Positions 58,044 to 64,000 of a stretch of DNA of 64,000 bases are shown here, one piece after another (the first letter of the stretch is position 1; the number at the start of each line of letters is the position of its first letter). This stretch comes from Bacillus fonticola (lineage in GTDB: Bacteria > Bacillota > Bacilli > Bacillales > JC228), in NCBI RefSeq assembly GCF_012955605.1, contig NZ_CP052135.1, forward strand, positions 2,864,711-2,928,710, written 5' to 3'. Below the pieces are notes generated by a model. That model worked only from the letters and a program-made list of their open reading frames with translations, was not told where the DNA came from and searched no databases. The position numbers and the translations under genes are program-made.

Positions 58044-58077
58044 AAAAAAACCTAACTCATCCAAAATGAGTCAGGCC
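58044..58077 (-). terminator. Terminator of ywgA
   Basis: Reverse strand CCTGACTCA pairs with TGAGTTAGG around a 7-nt loop, followed by TTTTTTT. Confidence 0.88.
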
Positions 58078-58086
58078 CTCCCCACC

Positions 58087-58605
58087 CTACGAAAGCGGCG
58101 CTTGTTCACGTAAAGAAGCGATATATGTATAAGCTTCCTCTACTTCTTCCACTGTATAGCGATTTTTGCTTTTGAGCGTGAAGATTTTCTCTGTGACTTC
58201 GGCTTTTGGCAAATGTTCAAAATATAGAACGGTTGATACGAGCTCTAGAAATCTCGAACTCTTGTCATTCATGTTTGTTAGCACACTTTGCAAAGCCGCA
58301 TCAGGCCTGCCGACGTGTTCTAAAAATTCATCGCCCGCTTCAGCGAGTGCGTAGCGATACTGAATGTAGCCGCCTTTTTTCTCTTTCACTTCTTGAAGGA
58401 ACCCCATATCGCACAGTTCTTCTACTCGTAACGTCAACTCTTCAGAATACGGTCCATAGAAGTGATATTGGAACTTTTCTTGAAACGGGAACTGAAGGCG
58501 TTTTGCGATGTATACCATCTTTTGTAGCTTCTTCCGTCCGATGATTTCCCCAGAGGCTGAGATGGCCCCTAACACATTTGCGTGATCCTTTAGCAACTTA
58601 CTCAT
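58087..58605 (-). CDS. ywgA: YwgA family protein
   Basis: A conserved Bacillus protein of unknown function, 172 residues. The N-terminal half (KLLKDHANVLGAISASGEII through GRKKLQKMVYIAKRLQFPF, YHFYGPYSEELTLRVEEL) resembles a winged-helix SocA/Panacea-like region. The rest is helical. ATG 58605 is chosen because GGATAGG lies just upstream; a TTG at 58617 lacks a ribosome site. It lies directly downstream of ywfO. Confidence 0.85.
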   Translation of the reverse strand: MSKLLKDHANVLGAISASGEIIGRKKLQKMVYIAKRLQFPFQEKFQYHFYGPYSEELTLRVEELCDMGFLQEVKEKKGGYIQYRYALAEAGDEFLEHVGRPDAALQSVLTNMNDKSSRFLELVSTVLYFEHLPKAEVTEKIFTLKSKNRYTVEEVEEAYTYIASLREQAPLS

Positions 58606-58686
58606 CTCCCTATCCAAAGAATCTTTGTAAAAGGAAGTTCAAAAAGTCCGGGTTCGTCCCTCTTTTGAACTTTTACTATAGCTTGT

Positions 58687-59991
58687 CTACTCTTCTAAAC
58701 GAAGTAATTGGCGTATTTGTCTTTTAACCGCCTTCTTCGATGTCTCGTCGTATAAAAGGTCTGCTGGGAAGTATAGCTTGTGGTCTGTACGGCGTTTTCC
58801 GGAAATGGCGTCAACAATATCAGAATGACGCGATAGCTCTTTCAAATCGCCATTCTCCATTAATAGATGAATCGGTAAACGTTCCTCTTCCTCACCTGGA
58901 CGGTAAAAGTCATAGGGCAAATCTGAAGAAGAATCGACGACTAAATAATATTCTGGGTCGATGCCGGCCTTTTTAAAGAGAGTCATTAGTTCAAACTGCC
59001 TTTTATATTCCTTAGCCGGGTCAAATTCAATGTACTTAAACAGCTGACGGTTCGAAAAGCGTCGGCATAAATCTTGTAAAATAGGGTCGTCTTCTTTCTC
59101 CCACATTTGGAAGTAAAAATGAACGATACCCTCGTCAAGCAGGATATAGTCTTCTAGCGATACATCCTCATCAAACAAAGACAAAAAATGTGTCGGTTCA
59201 AACCGAAACGGGTACGACTGCTTGTACAAGTCCTTTGCTCGATGGAGGATTTTCGTCAAAATCACCTCAGCGCTGCGTGTGACTGGATGAAAATATACTT
59301 GCCAATACATTTGGTAACGACTCATGATGTAATCTTCTACGGCGTGCATTCCGCTTTGCTTAATGACGACTTGGTCTTCACGTGGGCGCATGACACGCAA
59401 AATACGCTCCATATCAAAATGGCCGTAGCTGACCCCTGTAAAATAGGCATCGCGTTGCAAATAGTCCATGCGATCGGCATCAATCTGACTTGAAATGAGG
59501 CTCACGACTTGCTTGTTCTCGCTTGTTTTGGCGATAATTTCTGCAACTTGCTTCGGAAACTCTTTCCCGACTCGTTTCAGAATGGCATGCACTTCTGTGT
59601 CTCCGAGGATCATTTGTTGTGTGAATTCTTCGTGGTCTAAGTTGAAAACTTTTTCGAAGGAGTGCGAGAAAGGTCCGTGCCCTAGGTCGTGTAACAATGC
59701 AGCGCAAAGAGCGAGTAAACGAGATGACTCCTGCCATTCAGAACGGTGACGGAATACATCGTCCACAATACGTCTTACAATTTCATAGACACCAAGAGAA
59801 TGGTTAAACCGGCTATGCTCGGCCCCATGAAACGTTAAGTAGGTTGTGCCCAGCTGTTTAACGCGACGCAATCGTTGAAATTCGCGCGTCCCTATCAAAT
59901 CCCAGATCACTCGGTCACGAACGTGGATGTACCGATGAACAGGATCTTTAAACACCTTTTCCTCATGCAATTTTTCCGTACGATACGACAT
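58687..59991 (-). CDS. ywfO: HD-domain phosphohydrolase YwfO
   Basis: An HD-superfamily phosphohydrolase, 434 residues. The metal-binding motif is in ALLHDLGHGPFSHSFE (about 95-110), preceded by HSRFNHSLGVYEI and followed by SSQIDADRMDYLQRDAYFTG. Homologues hydrolyse dNTPs. The ATG follows GAGGG. It is the first gene of the ywfO-ywgA unit, divergent from rsfA. Confidence 0.92.
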   Translation of the reverse strand: MSYRTEKLHEEKVFKDPVHRYIHVRDRVIWDLIGTREFQRLRRVKQLGTTYLTFHGAEHSRFNHSLGVYEIVRRIVDDVFRHRSEWQESSRLLALCAALLHDLGHGPFSHSFEKVFNLDHEEFTQQMILGDTEVHAILKRVGKEFPKQVAEIIAKTSENKQVVSLISSQIDADRMDYLQRDAYFTGVSYGHFDMERILRVMRPREDQVVIKQSGMHAVEDYIMSRYQMYWQVYFHPVTRSAEVILTKILHRAKDLYKQSYPFRFEPTHFLSLFDEDVSLEDYILLDEGIVHFYFQMWEKEDDPILQDLCRRFSNRQLFKYIEFDPAKEYKRQFELMTLFKKAGIDPEYYLVVDSSSDLPYDFYRPGEEEERLPIHLLMENGDLKELSRHSDIVDAISGKRRTDHKLYFPADLLYDETSKKAVKRQIRQLLRLEE

Positions 59992-60363
59992 GTTCTTCCC
60001 TCTTCCGCTAATCTTAGGTTCTATTATAACGACTTATTACAGACAATTCATCCTTGCATTTAGCGAAGTGCGGTGAATCCTTTGGGGGAGAAGGGGATAA
60101 AAATTTTTCTAATCCTTAACGTTTCTTTCTTCTCATTAGGCTCTTTTCACATAGTTTGTTGCGCTAAGACGTATTGTATCTAGCCGAGCCTACGTTCTCA
60201 AGTGATCTACTGGGGTCGTTCTATAGAACAAAAGAGGGAACATACCATTTTGATAGGCAAAAACTAGCATCCTTTTGAAATGCATGTATAAAACCCGTGC
60301 AAACTGTCCATCCTGTGACTACAAAGCATAATTTGAAAGTTGAATCAAAGGGAGTTGTGTAGA
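59992..60363. other. Divergent intergenic region between ywfO and rsfA
   Basis: No gene is seen in 372 bp. It should hold both promoters; a forespore-type candidate for rsfA is listed separately. No repeat or riboswitch was recognised. Confidence 0.5.
60286..60315 (+). promoter_or_regulatory. Weak forespore-type promoter of rsfA
   Basis: GTATA (60286-60290), an 18-bp spacer and CATCCTG (60309-60315). The -35 is perfect, but the -10 matches CATWHTA at five of seven positions. In B. subtilis rsfA is forespore-expressed. Confidence 0.4.
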
Positions 60364-61206
60364 ATGAAAACAAGACAAGATGCTTGGACAGAGGAAAATG
60401 ATTTATTACTAGCAGAAACGGTATTGCGTCACGTACGCGAAGGTAGCACGCAACTGAATGCGTTTGAGGAAGTGGGCGATTCTTTAAATCGTACGAGTGC
60501 CGCTTGTGGATTTCGTTGGAATGCAGTCGTTCGTCACAATTACGAGAAGGCTTTACAGCTTGCTAAAAAACAACGAAAGCAACGCCAACGCTTGTTAGGC
60601 CAAGAACATGGTGGGAAGAAAAAATTACTCTATCAACCACCTACTCCATCATTTGACGAGATGGATGCGAGTGCCGAATACGGTGAGGAGTGGGAAGCCT
60701 ACGATTATGAGCAAGGAGCCTCTTCCCCACTCCCATCCCCACCGCCGGAAGCCACTCCGCACAGTGAAGAAGTTGACAAAAGTGAAAATGAGCAGCCTTA
60801 TGAACCTTTTGCTAGTGAACCAGAAGAACCCATCGTTGAACGAGCACAAGCCAGCGAAATGGTTCGCACAGAACAACCCGTACCTACTACACCAGCCACG
60901 CTAACACTCGATCATGTAGTGAGATATTTGCAAGGTATGAAAAATTCAAACTTCCATGTTGATGTTCTAAAACGGGAAAATGAGAGATTAAAACGAGAAG
61001 TTCACACGCTAGTCGGGGAAAATGAACGCTTACAAGCACGCGTGAAGGATTTAGAGTCTGATTCGTATACGATGCAGGAAGACTACGAAACGTTAATGAA
61101 GATCATGAATCGTGCGAGAAAATACGTAGTTTTCGAGGACGACGAAAAGCAACCAACGAAATTCAAAATGGATCGCAATGGGAACTTAGAGAAAGTTGCA
61201 GAATAA
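60364..61206 (+). CDS. rsfA: RsfA-family forespore transcription factor
   Basis: In B. subtilis RsfA modulates sigma-F-dependent genes such as spoIIR. The 280 residues start [20 protein letters not shown]. The N-terminal Myb-like domain (about 1-65) has [14 protein letters not shown]. An acidic, proline-rich middle follows (about 90-185), then a coiled coil (about 200-250; [20 protein letters not shown]). Start 60364 has AAGGGAG 9 nt upstream. Interestingly spoIIR is also in this window. Confidence 0.93.
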   Translation: MKTRQDAWTEENDLLLAETVLRHVREGSTQLNAFEEVGDSLNRTSAACGFRWNAVVRHNYEKALQLAKKQRKQRQRLLGQEHGGKKKLLYQPPTPSFDEMDASAEYGEEWEAYDYEQGASSPLPSPPPEATPHSEEVDKSENEQPYEPFASEPEEPIVERAQASEMVRTEQPVPTTPATLTLDHVVRYLQGMKNSNFHVDVLKRENERLKREVHTLVGENERLQARVKDLESDSYTMQEDYETLMKIMNRARKYVVFEDDEKQPTKFKMDRNGNLEKVAE

Positions 61207-61252
61207 TCCGCTTGGAGAGGCGGTTGGCAACAGCACTTTGTTTGTAAAATGT

Positions 61253-61293
61253 AAAAAGCACGTGGCAGGATGCTCATTGCCACGTGCTTTTAT
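61253..61293. terminator. Bidirectional terminator between rsfA and lipL
   Basis: AAAAAGCACGTGGCA pairs with TGCCACGTGCTTTTA around a 10-nt loop, with A and T runs for both convergent genes. Confidence 0.9.
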
Positions 61294-62120
61294 TGTTTTT
61301 GAATGAGTTTTTGGTTCCGTGCCTCGACGCGACTCAACTGTATAATCTTTTCTTCTTGTTCTTCACGAGTCAGACGGCCGGATTCCAGGCTAGCGCCCTT
61401 TGCTTGCAAAGTCGTGAGTAAACGATAACTGACGTCATGAACGGTCAAGCTTGCAGATACAAGCTCTTGAAGTGACGCCATGGATGTCGGACGTACAGCC
61501 GGATAGACGCCACGTTTTGCTTTGGCGGAGCCAGCTCTGTCATAAAATTGCTGAACTAGTTCCGCTCGCTCACTTCCTGACCCTTCAACACACAAGTAAA
61601 TTTGCACAGCAATGCCTTTGCGAATCCGACGCTGTGAGATCCCGGCAAACTTTTGCCCATTGATACTTAAGTCGTAGCGCCCTGGGCAGTATGAATCTGA
61701 AATTTCGCCGTCATGAATCGAAGTCTCTGGAAACATCTCTCGAATGAGGGTGACCATGCGTTCGTATCCTTCATCGATTGAAAGAGTCCCGTCTCCGTCC
61801 GCGAATAATAGCGATGCATTCCAAATTCCTTCGTCAAGTATGACCGCTAACCCACCGGAAGTGCGTACGAACGCATCCATTCCTTCGTCTGCGAGCCATT
61901 CTATGCCTTGTTGTAAGTACGGTAGTCGTGAGTCCTGTACACCAAGAACGACGGTGTCTCTGTGCACCCACGTCCGCACAACGGCAGAACTGTTCCCGCT
62001 CCCGACAGACTGGCATAATGTATCGTCCGTCGCAAAAGAGTGCGAGACAGGGAGATACAGCCCCGCACTTGATTCATCTATGTAACGCCATTGTTGTTGC
62101 CAAACTTCTTTGTTTATCAT
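61290..62120 (-). CDS. lipL: Octanoyl-[GcvH]:protein N-octanoyltransferase
   Basis: Moves octanoyl from GcvH to lipoyl domains of 2-oxoacid dehydrogenases in lipoate synthesis. The 276-residue LplA/LipB-like fold has RTSGGLAVILDEG, the catalytic C145 in YCPGRYDLSINGQKFAGISQ with its Lys. These features match YwfL/LipL rather than LipM. RBS AAAGGA precedes the ATG. It lies between rsfA and pta as in B. subtilis. Confidence 0.94.
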   Translation of the reverse strand: MINKEVWQQQWRYIDESSAGLYLPVSHSFATDDTLCQSVGSGNSSAVVRTWVHRDTVVLGVQDSRLPYLQQGIEWLADEGMDAFVRTSGGLAVILDEGIWNASLLFADGDGTLSIDEGYERMVTLIREMFPETSIHDGEISDSYCPGRYDLSINGQKFAGISQRRIRKGIAVQIYLCVEGSGSERAELVQQFYDRAGSAKAKRGVYPAVRPTSMASLQELVSASLTVHDVSYRLLTTLQAKGASLESGRLTREEQEEKIIQLSRVEARNQKLIQKQ

Positions 62121-62238
62121 GGTACTGTTCCTTTTCTACTACAGATTATGATCTGAGTATACCATATGAGCCGTTCGACAAAATTCGGTGTGAACAGATC
62201 TAGGAAGAAGCACCGAATCCGCACAAGGACGGACGCTC

Positions 62239-63210
62239 CTACAGGCTTTGGGCAGCGGTAATCAGCGAGAGTTTGTATACGTCTTCTTCGTTGCAACCGC
62301 GGGATAGGTCGTTTACGGGTGCGTTTAGCCCTTGCAGGATCGGACCGACTGCTTCAAAGTTGCCGAGGCGTTGGGCGATTTTGTAGCCGATATTGCCGGC
62401 TTCTAGGCTTGGGAAAATAAACACGTTTGCCTCTCCTTGAAGAGGTGAATCCGGTGCCTTCTTCTTGGCAACGGAAGGCACGAACGCTGCGTCAAATTGG
62501 AACTCACCATCAATGTTAAGTTCTGGCTGGCGTTCTTTGGCTAGTTTGACTGCCTCGATCACCTTTTCGGTTTCTGAAGAACGAGCTGAACCTTTTGTCG
62601 AGAAGCTAAGCATGGCTACTTTCGGTTCAATGCCAAACATGTTGGCTGTTTTTGCACTTTCGATTGCGATTTCTGCAAGGTCTGTTGCATCTGGAGCGAT
62701 ATTGATCGCACAATCTCCGAATACGTACTTTTCGCCTTCTCGTACCATGATGAAGGCGCCAGATGTTTTCTTCACGCCTTCTTTTGTTTTAATAATTTGT
62801 AGGGCAGGGCGAACGGTGTCTGCAGTAGAATGGGTTGCACCGCTTACTAGGCCTTCCGCTTTGCCTGTATACACAAGCATTGTTCCGAAATAGTTCACAT
62901 CAAGAAGAATACGTCGCGCGTCTTCCTCGGTTGCTTTGCCTTTTCGGCGTTCCACAAATTTTGAGACTAACTCGTCCATTTGTGTGTAAGTCGCTGGGTT
63001 AATTTGCTCGACACCTGCCAGGTTCGCGTTCGCAGCTTTTGCCGTAGCTTCAATTTCTTCAGGGGAACCTAGTAAAATCGGTTTGACATACCCATTAGCT
63101 TGAAGTCGGGCGGCTGCTCCGACGACCCGCTCGTCGTTTCCCTCTGGAAGGATAATGCGGATGTTCTTACCTTGTAATGACTGTTGTAACGTGGCAAACA
63201 AGTCGCTCAC
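62239..63210 (-). CDS. pta: Phosphate acetyltransferase
   Basis: Interconverts acetyl-CoA and acetyl phosphate for overflow acetate metabolism. The 323-residue short form has RIILPEGNDERVVGAA, GLVSGATHSTADTVRPALQ and FSTKGSARSSETEKV. The GTG start has AAGGAGG 7 nt upstream. A cre-like site lies about 80 bp upstream; CcpA activates pta in B. subtilis. Confidence 0.97.
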   Translation of the reverse strand: MSDLFATLQQSLQGKNIRIILPEGNDERVVGAAARLQANGYVKPILLGSPEEIEATAKAANANLAGVEQINPATYTQMDELVSKFVERRKGKATEEDARRILLDVNYFGTMLVYTGKAEGLVSGATHSTADTVRPALQIIKTKEGVKKTSGAFIMVREGEKYVFGDCAINIAPDATDLAEIAIESAKTANMFGIEPKVAMLSFSTKGSARSSETEKVIEAVKLAKERQPELNIDGEFQFDAAFVPSVAKKKAPDSPLQGEANVFIFPSLEAGNIGYKIAQRLGNFEAVGPILQGLNAPVNDLSRGCNEEDVYKLSLITAAQSL

Positions 63211-63285
63211 GTGAATTCCTCCTTTATCGCACTTATTTCTTCTAGCATACCCCTCACACTTTTCTTTTCAAACCGGTAGCTTAAA

Positions 63286-63300
63286 GGTAAGCGATTGCAA
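63286..63300 (-). promoter_or_regulatory. Candidate cre site upstream of pta
   Basis: Reverse strand TGCAATCGCTTACC matches the cre consensus at 12 of 14 positions, about 80 bp upstream of the start, a distance typical for CcpA activation. Confidence 0.5.
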
Positions 63301-63365
63301 GCTAAATGTTCCTCTTTTCAGTCAAATAAGGCGGATTCAGAAACACGGACAGTACGTAGACAAAA

Positions 63366-63400
63366 AAAGAAGCGCCTTTCAGGTAAATTGAACGCGCCCA
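63366..63400 (-). terminator. Weak terminator of the hydroxyacyl-CoA dehydrogenase gene
   Basis: Reverse strand GGGCGC pairs with GCGCTT (two G-U) around a long loop, followed by CTTTTTTTG. Confidence 0.45.
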
Positions 63401-63430
63401 GTTTATTCATTATGATTACACGTGGTAGAG

Positions 63431-63480
63431 CTTAAGAGCGTTATTTCCTAATTTAAGAGCGTTAGCCCCGCTTTAAGAGC
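63431..63480. repeat. Short degenerate array, three copies of the array 3 unit
   Basis: TTAAGAGC recurs at 63432, 63453 and 63473 (21- and 20-bp steps). The units (TTAAGAGCGTTATTTCC, TTAAGAGCGTTAGCCCC) match the reverse complement of array 3 (TAAGAGCGTTAATCCC). It is 10 bp past the stop of the neighbouring gene. Confidence 0.8.
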
Positions 63481-63489
63481 ACAGACCCT

Positions 63490-64000
63490 TCACTCTCTCA
63501 TCCGGTACAATCTAGCAAATGCTCTATTTCTAGCGTCCACACGTTTTTCGACATCGATTTGATCGTAATCGTAGATGCCTTGGCCTGTTTTTACTCCAAG
63601 ATGCCCTTCTTCAACTGATTTCCTTATAGCGCCTGGTGCTTCTGTGGATACGTCAAGGTGTGGTGCCAAATTGCTCATCACCTTCTCCCATATATCCAAT
63701 CCACCGTAATCAGCTGTCTCTAACGGGCCACTTACCACCCAGCGGAATCCGGGTCCATTCATGATCGCCGCATCGATATCTGCTGCGTCCGCCACGCCTT
63801 CCTCTAATAAATGGAAGGCTTCTCGGACGAGGGCAGCCTGCAAGCGGTTCCCTACAAAGCCAGGGACGTCCTTTTTGAGTAGAATCGGTGTTTTGCCGAC
63901 TCCGATAAGCAACTCTTTCATTTGTTCTACAACTCCAGGAGCCGTTTTTGTATGTACAACGAGTTCGACGAGTGGCACTATTTGTGCTGGGTTGAAGAAG
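63490..64000 (-). CDS. 3-hydroxyacyl-CoA dehydrogenase, C-terminal part (cut by window edge)
   Basis: The NAD-dependent dehydrogenase family continues past base 64000: the frame reads FFNPAQIVPLVELVV at the edge, the usual HFFNP region. Visible are the hinge LKKDVPGFVGNRLQAALVREA, helices EGVADAADIDAAIMNGPG, and a C-terminal domain ending EGHLGVKTGQGIYDYD. About 170 residues are present; the Rossmann part is missing. Hydroxybutyryl-CoA and carnitine dehydrogenases share this layout. Confidence 0.9.
   Translation of the reverse strand, partial: FFNPAQIVPLVELVVHTKTAPGVVEQMKELLIGVGKTPILLKKDVPGFVGNRLQAALVREAFHLLEEGVADAADIDAAIMNGPGFRWVVSGPLETADYGGLDIWEKVMSNLAPHLDVSTEAPGAIRKSVEEGHLGVKTGQGIYDYDQIDVEKRVDARNRAFARLYRMRE

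Overview
The window is a chromosomal segment of a low-to-mid GC, endospore-forming member of the Bacillaceae. The evidence is a long block with the same gene content and order as the Bacillus subtilis pta-to-glyA region: pta, lipL, rsfA, ywfO, ywgA, ppaC, ywhD, pbpG, speE, speB, ywiB, argS, a ywjE-type cls, ywjF, rpoE, pyrG, ywjG, spo0F, fbaA, tal, murAB, glpX, rho, rpmE, tdk, prfA, prmC, spoIIR, ywlC, mntP, ywlE, rpiB, ywlG and glyA. Sporulation genes are present (spo0F, spoIIR, rsfA, pbpG, a CotF-like coat gene, a YhcN/YlaJ lipoprotein). A motP-motS pair, a sodium-type flagellar stator, suggests a sodium-using, probably alkaliphilic or halotolerant species; that is inference. No tRNA, rRNA, transposase, phage gene or CRISPR array was found.

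Layout. 1-10 kb: 5' part of glyA, a 20-bp tandem array, an RlmN/Cfr-family gene, a dicarboxylate or amino-acid symporter, an MFS transporter bracketed by palindromic repeats, then ywlG, rpiB, a chemoreceptor, ywlE, mntP and ywlC with a DnaA-box cluster at its 5' end. 10-17 kb: a GNAT gene, a CDF metal exporter, spoIIR, an acetamidase/formamidase, motPS behind a sigma-D-type promoter, and an ECF sigma factor in one unit with a clpP paralogue. 17-31 kb: translation termination (prfA-prmC), tdk, rpmE, rho, glycolysis and gluconeogenesis genes (glpX, tal, fbaA), murAB, spo0F, pyrG behind a CTP-type attenuator, and rpoE. 32-43 kb: a fatty or branched-chain acyl-CoA catabolic cluster (FeS electron carrier, thiolase, hydroxyacyl-CoA dehydrogenase, two acyl-CoA dehydrogenases, TetR regulator, fused B12-dependent isobutyryl-CoA mutase). 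43-54 kb: cls, a coat gene, argS, and an accessory island with a molybdopterin oxidoreductase carrying a C-terminal LysM-like segment and a frameshifted secreted protein. 52-64 kb: polyamine synthesis, pbpG, ppaC, ywfO, rsfA, lipL, pta and a partial hydroxyacyl-CoA dehydrogenase.

The most unusual material is intergenic. Five tandem arrays in three sequence families share a period of about 20 bp, and each sits just downstream of a gene; three lie immediately after an intrinsic terminator. Six copies of a palindrome with GGTGTCAG ends are scattered through the accessory parts. Two of them overlap the 3' ends of adjacent genes and supply the same C-terminal residues and stop codon to unrelated proteins.
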